A DNA stretch of 64,000 bases. It comes from Marsupella aquatica. Taxonomy: Eukaryota; Marchantiophyta. The DNA lies in contig OZ316892.1 of assembly GCA_973895155.1 (NCBI GenBank), forward strand, positions 14,694,001 through 14,758,000, written 5' to 3'. Every line of letters begins with the position of its first letter. The first letter of the stretch is position 1. Position numbers and translations under genes: made by a program. Under the pieces are notes generated by a model. The model was not told the DNA's origin. It searched no databases and saw only the letters and a list, made by a program, of their open reading frames with translations. Positions 15,499-27,121 of this stretch are shown here, in pieces.

Positions 15499-17932
15499 GA
15501 CTTCAATCTACACTATGCAATCCAAGCCCGTTTCTATTTCCCAGTCAGCCCTGAAACCGTTGTCAGGACGATCGAGCTAGAGTGCGGTCACAAATGTACC
15601 TCATGTACTACGTCTTCTTCACCAGCAGAGCGTAAATCTTCACAAACCCAACTCGTCACGGAACAAGGTTCATGTGTGAGTTGAGGCCTCAATATTGAAG
15701 AGAACCCTCGGTCCTATAAGCAAAAAGTTCACCCGAAATCGTCACCAAGAGGGAACAGTCAGAAGAAGGGGTCGAATTTGTGAAGGACCCCACGAGGATG
15801 GGACCAGAGGAGCATTGCAGACCTCGAGAGTCTGGGAAGGGCAGTTGCTTCGGAAGAAACTGACTACGAATGTAGCCTACGGTAGGGGACACACGAGGGG
15901 ACGTGATTTAGGAGAAACCTGGCATTACCACAAGGCTTCACGACAGTGGAAGAGTCACGAAGCTTCTGATCGTCTGAGAAACGCATAAGCGAGGTGGAGC
16001 CTACTTCGAAGGACCTTATCGTCGGGTCAAAAGTTACTGAGGAGGAATAAGCTGACGGCGTAGCGATAATTCAGAACTAAGAGCTAATTTTGGCCAGGAG
16101 ATCCAAAAACGCCAGCCCTGTTCAGTGGGTTCGCAGGAAAATGAAATAGAATGGACAAGTCATGACCACGCCAGAAAGAGTTAATAAATGAGCGAGGCCA
16201 GAATGAAACAGTTCTCGGGCCTCGGGGTGATGAATCAAGGAGTCTCTGGTAGTCAATGGCCGACATCCTACTACCTACTGGCTGGCCCTCCTCTTGACTT
16301 TTTCCAAAGTGAGGTACAGAATCCGCTCTCACCGGCTTTTGAAGAGACGAGATCGACCGAGAATGGAGACCGTCGTGAATAGCAAGCTACTGAACGGGAC
16401 GGGCAGGATGGAGTGGGCCCATCTACCAACAACTTCAACTTGAGGGCCTTGATCAAAAAGATTCCGGACCTGGACGTGTGACCAAGTACCAAATTTTAGG
16501 CTCACCTCGTACTCTAGAATGCGCAGATTAACTAGACAACTACTGTTAGTAGCGACGATCCAGCGGGATGGGGTCGTTGCTCTTGTCACGTTGGAGCAAC
16601 CACGAAAAATTTGTCTGCCGGTACCGCTGCCGTGGCCTGCCTACTCCCCAATTGAACCAGGCAAGAAGAATCAAGTCAGTCCTTGCCTCCTAAGTGATGT
16701 ACTTCGTAAGCTACTAACCTGTTCACGTCGCTCGGGAAGATGGTTATTCTGTGGGATAATTCGACCGAGATGATGGTGAGGGGTTGATGCTAGTTTGATT
16801 CAAAACAGAAACACCGACGGGTCCAGCGAGGATGGCAGTTGTTGTCATTTATAGCATTGAGATCGACTTCCAGCTTGCCAATGAAGAAAAGCGCACTTTT
16901 ACCGTAGTATGTACTTTCTGGGACATGTTTCAGTTCAAAAACCAAAGAACAAGCCAGCAATTATTGGATGATTGTTCAGTGCTCCGTTATCGTTATCTTT
17001 TACCAGTGATGGGCTTTGCTTCAGTAGTGGACCCCTCTACTCCAGTACCTAGCATACGATTGCATGTCCGTTCTCAACTTCTCACTCCACTCAGCCTCAA
17101 GTCCTCAATCATTTCAATTGCGATTTTGCCAAGTAAAACTCTGCTCAACGTTGCGTGAAATGCTGCAAATGAGGCCATAGCTGGAAGTGTCTGAAGCCCA
17201 GGGGTTGTAATAAATCACCTCAACCTGCAATTTACAGTTCGAACGACTGGGCCCTGAACATGCATTTTGCAGTTAGACCCACTGCACCGACGAGAGTACT
17301 ACTATTATGGCGACGATGATGGTTTCTCGCCCATCACGACTCTCAGGTAATGGCAGAATAATAAATGGGCGTTGAGATGGGAGTCTCCGAGGACACTCGT
17401 CCACCCGAAGCAGACAAGCAGTCCTCCATGCCGGGACCACGAGGAAAGGGAAGCTATGCAAGGACCGGAAGGACCGGAGGGAATGAAGGATCTATCCATC
17501 GCGACTGCTGACAAGCCCGTGGCCCGTGCAACGAGAGGCCGTGGTCACCTTGAAGGCCTGAACCCTGACCGAGTGACCGGGGCTCTTGTCATTAATGAAC
17601 TAAACCACACCGCTGGCGAATCTGGTGATGACTGATTGACGTGACGAGCCGCACCTCGGAAGGTCTTTCTTTCGTCAGGCTGTTGAGTTGATGAGGGGTG
17701 GCTTTACAGTCGTGGGGCACTCGCCACTTCTCCTGCCAAAAGCACATTGGAGGGGGCTATTGAGCTATTTCTTGCCCCAACGACAGGTGGCCTTACAAGT
17801 GTGGCGCACTTGTCACTCCTTCTGCAAAAGCAAATTGGAGGGCTGGTTCTTGTCCCGAAGATAGACTCGGGAGGCCCCTGTAGCTAGAGCGTTTTCTCGG
17901 GGGCGTAAATTAGCTAGATTCCATTTTTGGCA
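15499..17932. other. Gene-less stretch left of the MULE
   Basis: This stretch holds the P450 promoter region at its left end. I see no supported exon. A tandem duplication lies at 17698-17870. The last ~50 bases (17885-17932) belong to the same ~66-bp repeat found just right of the MULE at 51443-51595, as expected if both were one locus before the MULE inserted. Confidence 0.5.
17698..17870 (+). repeat. ~100-bp tandem duplication
   Basis: Two adjacent diverged copies share GTGGCYTTACA, GTGGSGCACT, CACTYCTYCTGC, AAAAGCAMATTGGAGGG and TTCTTGYCCC. They lie just outside the MULE left end. No coding potential is seen. Confidence 0.6.
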
Positions 17933-17940
17933 AAATTGGG
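17933..17940. repeat. MULE target-site duplication, left
   Basis: AAAATTGG lies directly before the left TIR and is identical to the copy at 51435-51442. Mutator elements usually duplicate 8-11 bp, so 8 bp is at the lower end. Confidence 0.85.
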
Positions 17941-18288
17941 GAGGAATATGCTCAATAGACCCCCTTCAGGAGAAATTTTACTTGATCAGCCCCTCCAAAC
18001 TTTTTTGCCCCAGTCAGCCCCCTCATTATGGCCCGTATCCTTTTCTACCGTGTAAAGGCCATACTGTACAGTTTTCAGCCTTACTGGGTGACTTTCACAG
18101 TACCCATTCAACCACGCAATAACCAGGCAAAAATCATAGTGACCGTGCTAAGATCCATTACCAACGGGACCTCGTAGTTAGAGGTGAAAATCGGGCCTTG
18201 CACCTCCGCGCCGCCACTATGAACATTAGGGTTATCTTATGCTAATTAATTAGAATACATTGACATGAGTGTATTCTATTTGTAAAAC
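17941..18288 (+). repeat. MULE left terminal inverted repeat (~350 bp)
   Basis: The TIR pairs in inverse orientation with 50941-51434. Strongly matching blocks are the outer ~130 bp (through CCTCATTATGGCCCGTA and GTGTAAAGGCCATACT) and an inner block (CAACGGGACCTC, CATTAGGGTTAT, AATACATTGACATGA, GTATTCTATTTGTAAA). Long TIRs of hundreds of bases are typical of MULEs and carry promoters for the internal genes. Confidence 0.85.
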
Positions 18289-18339
18289 CAATTTCCGTGC
18301 TTTAGGTTCAAGGTCTGTCATCTTTTGTGGGGGTTCTAG

Positions 18340-18885
18340 GTAGGATCGACGTTTTGCGTGGTTTTACGGAGGTTTTGTGCAGGATCTCGTTTACTGTTGA
18401 CGACGGGCCATTTTGCTGATGATCGTGCTAGTTGACGATTGTGGTGGTTGATGATTGTGTTTCTTTCGTGGCTTTACGGAGGATTTGGGCATAGGTGTGG
18501 TTGACTGTTGGCGGCAGGACATTTTGGAGACAATCGTGTTGGTTGACGTTTTTGCTGGGCGTCGTTTACTGCTAGCGGCGGGCCATTTTGCTGTCGATCG
18601 TGCTGGTTGACGATTGTGGTGGTTGATGATCGTGTTTCTTTCGTGGCTTTATGGAGGATTTGGGCAGAGGTGTGGTTGACAGTTGGCGGCGGGACATTTT
18701 GGAGACAATCGTGCTGGTTGATGTTTTTGTTGGGCGTCGTTTACTGCTAGCGGTGGGCCATTTTGCTGTCGATCGTGCTGGTTGACGATTGTGGTGGTTG
18801 ATGATCGTGTTTCTTTCGTGGCTTTATGGAGGATTTGGGCAGAGTTATCGTTGACTGTTGGTAGCGGGCCATTTTGGAGATGATC
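18340..18885 (+). repeat. 175-bp tandem repeat, ~3 copies, subterminal in MULE
   Basis: The phrase CTGTCGATCGTGCTGGTTGA and its variants begin at 18416, 18591 and 18766, which gives an exact 175-bp period. Units also share GGTGGTTGATGATYGTG, TTTCTTTCGTGGCTTTA, GGAGGATTTGGGCA and GCGGGCCATTTTG. The array lies between the left TIR and the first exon of the plus-strand MULE gene. Subterminal repeats in MULEs can bind transposase. That role is inference here. Confidence 0.85.
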
Positions 18886-19854
18886 GTGCTATTGACGATT
18901 CTGCTGGTCGACTTCGCTCAATTCTGGCAAGTTCCATTTCACTTCAATGATTGTTGTTTTTGGTGGTTTTAGATTGAGATGATCACTTCCGGTATTGATT
19001 TCCTGGCGAACTTGTGAAAATCCATCACCTAGATTGAAGTTCTCTTTCTGTTTCAACCTTCTGTTTTCATTTTCCTGCATGATACGAGTGGATGAATGGG
19101 TAATCAATATGCTTGCTCAGTAGGGAGGATTCTAGCCAGGAGTCCAGGTTTGGAGTACCACGAGGCACAATGCAAGGAACTGGACCATGAAGGGGAGGGG
19201 AGGGGAAGATAATACGAGCTTAGTGGTACGATAATTTGCTTTCTTACATCTAAATTTTCTCAACTTCTCTTGTTGGTTTGGTCTAGCTATCATCAGAATC
19301 ACCTCTTGTTGTGCTCTTCTTCATAATAGTGCAGATCATTTGCATCGTCTTCCCAGTTCTTATGCAATTTTTGATCACCATCACATCCATGTCTTCCAGT
19401 TCTGTTGCATAGTTTCAATACTACATGGATAACAGTGTAGGGACTGCTTTCATTTGGCAGTTGAATCCTGTCCTTGAATTTGTGAATGAAGTTTCCTCTC
19501 AGGATTTTGTGGTTGCCTGCGAGCTCTAGGCAAAGTGGACTTCATGACAGGGATTGATCTGCGTCTGACTTGAAGGGGGAGATTCTCGGTCGAAGCACTA
19601 GGTATGACTGACTGCATGTCGACGAATGTTGGAGGTGCATGTTTTGAATACCATGACATGGATGTTTGCGAGTTCTTCTACTCTCTTTGAATACCATGAC
19701 ATTCGTGTCTTCTAAATTTGCTTATCTGTTGAAGTCGTTGGCATGAGTGTAGGGACATTAAGGAGTGGAAAGCAATACAGGCAGAAGGTCAAGGTCATAG
19801 GCTGGAGAGGTTGGGTTCGATTTTGAGCCCAACCAAGGTTCATGCTCAGTTTCC
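18886..19854. other. Gene-less MULE interior before the plus-strand gene
   Basis: This is probably the promoter and 5' untranslated region of the gene starting at 19855. I see no recognisable coding segment. A phrase ATACCATGACAT is repeated at about 19648 and 19690. Confidence 0.4.
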
Positions 19855-22800
19855 ATGGTGCCACGAATGAGAAGAATTCGGGTAGCAGAGGAAGAGAATC
19901 ACTTTCGACATTGTGTCGATGCTGAAGGCAAGCATGTGTTTGTCTGCATAGCTGGTGATCACAAGCCTCAATCATTTTCTTCCTTTGCTGGTTTCCACCA
20001 CATGGACGTCACACACAAGTTGGAGTTGCCACCTGCATTACTGGAGGCGGGCAAACCTTGGTTGTTCTCAAAATACGACTTCTCCACTTGGATTGCCAAG
20101 AAACATAAGGCCCCTGGGCCAAATGTGAGGAAGGACAACAATCAGGCCTCTTGGAACCGGCTTCGATCCACTGTGCGACTTCGGTGGAGACAAACTAAGT
20201 TGCGGAAGAAGACAATGCTAAAGAAGAAGTATGGTGTTGCTGCAGATGAGCCGCTTGTTCCTGCAAAATCATTGCTTATTTGTGTCATCAAGGAAGTGCA
20301 CATACATGCAGGGCAGGCTAATGGTTGGTCATCCTTGTTGGATGACAGTTTGTACGAGATGTTGCAAGACTCTATGTCAGCTACTGCAATTTCTCCTATT
20401 CTGTCTCGCTGGGTTGCTTCAATCCAAGCTTTGCCGGTACTCCTACCTAGAGATCGTAAGTTGCAAGCACTTCAATTAGATTGTAGTGTCCTGCCATGCA
20501 TTTTCCCCCGGGCAGATGTGGAGGTGCAACCTCCCGAGCTGATGCAGTTTGATACAATTCGAGAGGCTCTCATTGCAGATGCCTTGAATTACTTGACTCA
20601 GAAAAGAGCGCTTCTGCAGTGGAAGCATGGGCCCAAAGAAGTGGACTTTGATGTTGCATACCAAGATTACAAGGAGTGGAAAGAAGAGCAAAAGCCTATC
20701 AGCATAGCCACAGCCACTAACAATTTGCTACAAGAATACAAAGGTCGGGGCATGACCACTGAAGCTGCACGAATAGAGGTATGAACTTTTTATTTTACTT
20801 CCTACAATCTTTGCTTGTTGTTTGTACATTCCAAATGTTCTCATCTTGTCCCAACCATGTGCAGGCTGGACTAAATGAAGAGTGGGAGGACACTTCTGAC
20901 GATAGTGACTATGAGCCTGGGCCTGAGAAGTGGGGTCTATTGCTAAATGATGCTGATAAACAGCCAGATGAGCCAGACGTTGTATCTGAACCTGTCCTCA
21001 ATACTTCAGTTGAGGACCCGCCTCTTGTACAAGATCCTATTCAGGTTCCTTCTCATGTTCAGGATGATGAAGACAGTGATCATCAGAATCCTTCTCATGT
21101 TGAGGATGTTGACCATCTTATTGAGCATCCTGTTCATGATCCTATTGACCATTCTGTTCAGGATCCCATTGACAATCCTATTCAGGATGTTTATGAACAA
21201 GGAATCAACTTTTCACAACAGTGTGACTTGGTTTCAAGCCTCCAAAATATTCTTCACGCCTATGGAGAGGGAGAGGACGGCTACCCCCTCCAGGTTAGTC
21301 TTTGTTTCTTTGCTTCAATTACTTTTGAAATTTCTTTGCAAATTGTGAATACATGAGCCTCATCATATTTGGATGCTCCTTGTGTTCATTGCAGGAAGGA
21401 GTAGTATCGGAGACTATCTCGGAGTTCGTAGCACCACCAACCCCTACACCTGAGACTCTACTCCCAGACTTCATAGCGCCAGTCGCAACAACAGCACCAG
21501 CCCCTATACCATGTATATTAGTCTCGGAGTCCTTACCACCACTTGCACCAGCACCACCAGCCATTGCACCACATGTACTATTAGAGTCGGTACCAGTAGC
21601 AGCAGCACGACCACCACCAGCAACCCCTGCACCACAGATTGTAAGTCTCTAAAGTGCAAACTTGGAAGTCATTCAATTGCAATCTAGTCTGAATACTTAA
21701 ACCCCAATGTCTTTTCACTCCCCTAAGCATTCATTTCATATATTGTAGGGACAAAGACGAAGGGGAAGGGGTGTACCACTGGAGTCCCCATCCCCAGTAT
21801 AGAAAGCAGCACCATCCCCTCCAATGTCAACAAACCCCTTCCAGGTTTGCCTTTGTGTTTTTTGTAAAAACATATGTTTGCAATGCTTTGCAATGTCTGA
21901 ATACAGCTGCCTCATTGTCTTCGCCGTGCACTGCAATTTCTTCATTCTAGAGACGGAGCGGAAGGACAAGTGGAGGGGTTGTAGCAGTGGAATCACCAGC
22001 ACCAGCCCTCGCACCACGGATTGTAAGTCTCAGAAGTGCTTAGTTGGAAGTCATACAATTGCAATCTAGTCTAAATACTTCAACCCCAATGTCTTTTCAC
22101 TCCCAGGTTTGCCTTTGTGTTTTTGGTAAAAACATTTGTTTGCAATGCTTTGCAATGTCTGAATACATCTGCCTCATTGTCTTTGGTGTGCACTGCAATG
22201 TCTTCATTCTAGAGACGAAGCGGAAGGGCTCCTGGAGGGGTTGTAGCAGTGGAATCACCAGCACCAGCCCTCGCACCACAGATTGTAAGTCTCAAAAGCG
22301 CTTACTTGGAAGTTTGAATACATCACCCTAATTGTCTTCTGCGTGCACTACAATTTCTTCATTCTAGCCCGTGCACGGGAAAGAAATTTGATATAGGTCA
22401 GCCTGGTTTGCCTTCTTGTACAAGGCCACATTCCTTTCTATTCATATTACTTTGTAGGGGTTAAATACACAACCCTCGGTGTATTCAAGTCACTTAATGA
22501 TATTCTCCATTGTAGAGAGGAAGTAGAAGGGGAAGGGGTGTATCAGCGGTGCCCCCAAAACCAGTAGCAGCACCGGCACCGACAAGCAACCCCTCCCAGG
22601 TATGTCTTGATGTACCAGGCTAATTTCCTTATCAAACTGCTTTGCATGGAGTGAATACACAACCCTCACTGTCTTCTATGTCAATTAATAATTTTGTTCA
22701 TTGTAGGGAGGAAGACAAAGGGGAAGGGATGTGTCAGCAATGTCCTCAGCACCAGTGGCACTAGCAATCCCAGTACCAGCAACCAACCCCTCCAAGGTAC

Positions 22801-23703
22801 GCCTTTGTGTCTTAGGCCACATAATTGAATTCCTTCTCATCAGCGGCGTCCAATTGTTGAGTAATGTGAATACCTCGTTGTCGATGTCTTTTGATGTTGC
22901 TTTGGATTGTAGGAAGGGCAACAACGGGAAAAGGCAAGCAAAAGGCGAAAAGGAAAGGGAAGTTTGGTGGAGCAATCCCTTGCACCTGCCCCAACCCCTA
23001 TCCCAACAAATGAACACTCAGCCCCTGCCCCTGTAACAACACCAACACATGCACCTGCCGGTATCCCTGGACCACCACTAGCACATGCCCCTACACCAGG
23101 ACCAGCAGAAGCACCAGCCCCTATACCAGTGCCAACACCAGACCCTGCACCGGCTACAAACTCCTCACAGGTATGCCTAAGGGTGCAGCAGCAAACTTCC
23201 TCTGCTTCATTGTGGAATGTGAATACCTCTTTGTCCATGTATTCTAATGTCTTTGTGGGTTGTAGGTACCACAAGGAGGAGCTGCTTTGTCCTTAGTACC
23301 TGTTCCTGTCTCAAGGAAGAGGAAGGAGGCCTCTAAATCAAGCAAGGGTATGAGCCAGGCATTGCAGGTTGTTCCTCTATTGGCAGTCAACCCCAAAACA
23401 AAAGTTGTGTTTTTGCACCCCGAAGATGATGACTTAGCAACATCAGAAGTTGAAGATAGAGTGAGAGGCAAGCCAAAGCGAAGTAAAAGCGCGACAAGTA
23501 GAGGCGGGGGGCAAGGGAGAGGAAGAGGAGCACAGTCTTCTACTCAACCAACTCCCTTGCATGAAATCCTGCTAGGTGATGGTGACAATGTAGACACATT
23601 TGGGCCATCACAACTTTTGCATGACTCCCAAATGACTGCTTCACAAGATACATTCAGGGAGGTTATTGACCAACTCCCGCACCCTTCCCAATATGCTGAC
23701 TGA
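19855..23703 (+). CDS. MULE-borne gene of unknown function, 10 phase-0 exons
   Basis: I do not recognise the product. Exons by GT-AG junctions: 19855-20778, 20865-21293, 21395-21640, 21749-21844, 21951-22022, 22213-22284, 22516-22599, 22707-22796, 22913-23170 and 23266-23703 (TGA). Every exon length is a multiple of three, so all introns are phase 0 and the frame totals about 902 codons. Exon 1 encodes a 308-residue basic N-terminal region. Exon 2 is acidic, with repeated VQDP / IDHPVQDPI units. Exons 4-8 are short paralogous exons, each starting with an Arg/Gly-rich motif (RRRGRG, RRSGR, RRGRG, RQRGR) followed by Ala/Pro-rich sequence. Exons 9-10 are Pro/Ala-rich, then a Lys/Arg-rich nuclear-signal-like stretch and GGGQGRGRGAQ. 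Exon 4 contains an in-frame TAG (at about 21797), so it is broken or skipped. The position mirrors mudrB of maize MuDR, but sequence similarity cannot be judged here. Confidence 0.6.
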
Positions 23704-23772
23704 GTGTGGACACCCTTCCCGTGTGGTACTAAGCCATTTTTGTGGTAGCTTCAGTGGTCTTTAGATGCAATG

Positions 23773-24131
23773 TGTCATGCCGAGGGACAATGCCGCTTGT
23801 GCACATCGGCATGTCCCTCGCATGCCCGCTAGGTATGTAGTTAGGGCTAGTGTACTACTTGAGTTAGTGTCATGTTCTTGTAGCAAGTCTGGGCCGTTCT
23901 TGAAGCAAAACGTGCTTGTTAGTGTGACGCCTTGACTTGATCTACTTAGGGCATGTCTTTCTTTGTCGGTTTTCAGTTCTTCTTGAATCGCTGTTGACAG
24001 AGCTCAGATAGTGCTCGTCAATTCCGTACACGGGATTCACACAGTGATTCGTTAGATGCTCCCGGCCGATCTTGGCATCCCGCCGGTTTTCGATTCGATT
24101 TCAGTACGATTGTTTCTCTTACGCCTTTTAT
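23773..24131 (-). repeat. LTR copy 1, R-U5 portion
   Basis: The stretch is almost identical to 34883-35240, starting TGCCGAGGGACA at 23778 and ending CGCCTTTTAT. Together with 34705-34880 it forms one ~530-bp LTR read on the minus strand, now split by the plus-strand Gypsy element. The outer end TGTCATGCCG is an imperfect inverted match to TGTCGTGACG at the other end. AATG flanks this end (23769-23772) and the far end (44540-44543). Confidence 0.7.
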
Positions 24132-25652
24132 TCAAGAAGAACTCGTCGAGATAGGGAAGAAGATTGCTTGTGACGATTTCGATAATTTCTGGTGAAGCCA
24201 TTGCAATTTCTTCGACGGACATCGGAGTGACGAGTTAAAAGTTATGGGTTTATTGTGGTGTTATGTGTATACTTAAGTGTATACACATATGTATACACAT
24301 AACAAGGGGTCCGGAGTTCCCTTTCCGGTTGCATCCGCGACTCTTTTGCTGCTTCCGACTGTCACTGCCGTTTGCCGCACGACCACCTCCCGACTACAAC
24401 CTGTGGTTTGTAGGCCGCTGGCCCTTCATATTCCGGCCGCGACCTGCTTCCGGCCCAGTTTGCCTCCCGGCCGTGGAGACTCCTGCACCTTGCACGCCCG
24501 TCTTCCTCATTTTTGCTGCTTCCTGCTGTGGTCATTTCTCAGCCGCGTGACCACCTGAGTTTACAGGGCGCACCTCTCTTCCCGACTGCATAGGGCCGCG
24601 CGCCCGTTTTCTCTTGTTTTTTTTTCTCATTTTTGCCTTGCCAGCCTCGATATTTTCTTTCCTCTTTTCCTGCCGCTGCCAGTTTCCTGCCTTTATCTTG
24701 TAGGCTGTGCGTACAGGGCATCGTGTCTCCCACTGCCAGCATTTAATTAAGGAGAGGAGGGGGAGCAAGTACAAGCCGGGAGTCGAGAGGAGAAGGCACA
24801 GAGGCCTATGAAGCATTAACGAGGGGAGGGGGAGAGCCGAGCCACGGAGGGGAGGGGGGAAGCAGAAGGAGGGCACGAAGCCCTATGAGGAATTAAGGAG
24901 GAGCAGGGGAGTTAAGTCGACTCCCTTCTCGGGAGTACATACGACTCCCTCCTCAAGAGTTTCTGCCAGGGGCCCAAGGCCCTATGAGGGATTTAAAGCA
25001 GGGGAGTGGGAGCTCGTAGCTTCCCTTCGAGCTCATAAAGAGGGGGTGCGAAGCCCTATGCAGGGCTCGTGCCATTAAGAGGCCCAGTGTCATTCCTTTT
25101 GCCTTGACCTCCTCCCTCTTCGCCATTTTCCACTTCCTGCCCTTTTCTTTCTCCCTGCCACCTTTGTATACACATACGGGAATGCAGTGTGCCCGCCTTT
25201 ACTCCCCCCGATCCTGTCACACGCGACTTCTTTCCGGCCGCGATCTGCTTCCGACACCTTTTTCTTTCTGGCCACCACGCTGATGCATACACATTGGGCA
25301 CCGGCCGGTGCCCTTTACGTGTATACACTGGCCTCCTGTGTATAAACATAAGGGAGCCACCCTTTCCACTGTTTTTTGGTTGTTTTTCTTCGTTTTTATT
25401 TTGACCCTTTTAGGCAAGGTCGGTATACACATCGGGGCCAATTTCATCCTGTTTAGCCCCGGCCTCCTTGCCTCACGCGATTGCTTCATTTGTGGGTTAA
25501 TTTTCTAGCCTGGGGGCTGTCATTTCTTTTTCTTGTCAGTTTCTTTCCCGACAGCCCCCCATTCCACCAGAAACAGGGGGAGAAGACATTTCCTAAGACA
25601 TTTCCTATTGCTACCATTTCCAATAATTTGGCACCCCGGGTGAGCATGCAGC
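24132..25652 (+). other. Element A leader region
   Basis: This is non-coding sequence upstream of gag. It contains a perfect 13-bp inverted repeat GTTATGTGTATAC / GTATACACATAAC (24260-24272 and 24291-24303), and TGTATACACAT-like phrases that recur at about 25165, 25317 and 25420. Four diverged purine-rich units lie at about 24804-25080 with AAGCCCTATGAGG-like starts. A second inverted repeat GGGGGCTGTC / GACAGCCCCC lies at about 25512-25558. TGGCACCCCGGG at about 25629 is a possible primer-binding site (TGG start), with no tRNA matched. Confidence 0.5.
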
Positions 25653-27121
25653 ATGTCAGCAGAGGAGCCGAGTCGTAGTAGCTCATCGCCACCAACACCC
25701 CGGTACCACTTACGGAGTGATCCACGACCGTTGATGCCAATTTCATTGGAATCTCGGCAATTTTGACGACGTCAGCAGATAGCAACAGCACCCACACCAC
25801 GCAATCCTTCTGCTACATTTGGCGGTAGCTTCACCACTACTCTGAAGCCTGCTATCACTTCATTGCCATTTACCCCTTTTGCATCCGTGGTTGTTCCTGC
25901 TTCACCGACATACAGCATGGACGCCAGCCACTCATCTGGCCGCATTGAACGCTTCAACGGGCGGCCAGGCACTGTTTCTTTGCGTGAGTTCAAATCCACT
26001 TTCTACACTGTCGTTTACAAATTGGAGTTGAAGTACGGTAGCAATTTCACAAATGCTTTTGCATTTAAGCAGCTAGCCAGGTATGTGCACCATGAGGCTT
26101 TGGATGTGTATGAGCAGCACTCTCAACGGCTGCTTGCTGTCACACAATTGCCTAACCCTGCCTATGCCAGTGCAATTGCGGCAGCATCATAATTGGCCTT
26201 ACAGAATGCCATTGCAGCCCATGCTGCTGCTCCTGCCACTTCCCCTCCTACTCCAGTTCCTACCACGGCGCCAGTTACTCCCATTGTCTTGGCACAAGCT
26301 ACATCAGGCATTTCTCCCACCATTGATTCTCCTGCCTTTGCTGATCCAGTGGCTGAGTTTTTCCAGGTTCTTGAATTGGAATTCCCAATCAAGAGTGCTG
26401 ACAAAATCATGCAGTTGGCCACCTTTGTGAGGCAGCGCGATGAAACATTGAAGATGATGTATTTCCTGCTTCTCAAGCTGAAGGAGGACACCCAGAGCAT
26501 CATTGACCTGGAAGCTGCTCATCGCTATCTTCGCGCATTGGAGAGCACACCAGCTCTCCATTCCCAAGTGTTGCAACAAGTATTCTCAAAGTTTGGAGAT
26601 AGCTACACCCTGCTCAATGTCTATGACACTGCTGAGAAACTTGAGTTGGCCCATGCACATTATGAGGCCAGTATTGCGCGCCCACCGCGATCCAGGTACC
26701 AGGCTACTGCCCCTACACTGGCCACCCCTTTGCGTGTGCCACAGTATGGTTCCAAGACCAAGCCAGCCCATGCTGCTTTCATGCTGCCATCTTTCAACTA
26801 CTGTGGTAACCCCAATCACAAGGCTAATGAATGTGATATTGTTGCTGAGAACCTGTCTTGTGATTTTTGCGGGAAAGTGGGCCACTTGGAGGCAGTTTGT
26901 TTTGCCAAATTCCCAGAGAGGAAGCAGCTATGACAACAGGCCACTCATCTTGCTCCTGTTTCCACTCCCCCACCAGCTCGGAGGGCTCCTACTGCATCAG
27001 TTGCTCCTCCTTCCAGTGGCAAAGCACCCAGTGCCAACAAATTGCCCAAGCAGCAACAGAAAGCAACCAGCTCAAAAAGAGGCTCACAACGCACAGACAA
27101 CTCAACTCTAGTCTCTAACTC
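25653..27121 (+). pseudogene. Element A gag (nucleocapsid), broken
   Basis: One frame starts at ATG 25653 and is interrupted by TGA at 25764, TAA at 26190 and TGA at 26931 before ending near 27121. The middle contains the capsid-like segment (WGxx-free, rich in helices) matching the gag of element B in layout. The end has two zinc knuckles. The second is perfect (CX2CX4HX4C, CDFCGKVGHLEAVC). The first has lost its first Cys (Phe instead) but keeps C-X4-H-X4-C. The stops fit CGA to TGA and CAA to TAA changes. Confidence 0.75.

Noticed and set aside
21006-21348. Ile/Leu/Met-rich frames over the acidic repeat exon
   Set aside because: They are other-frame readings of the VQDP/IDHP repeat exon of the MULE gene.
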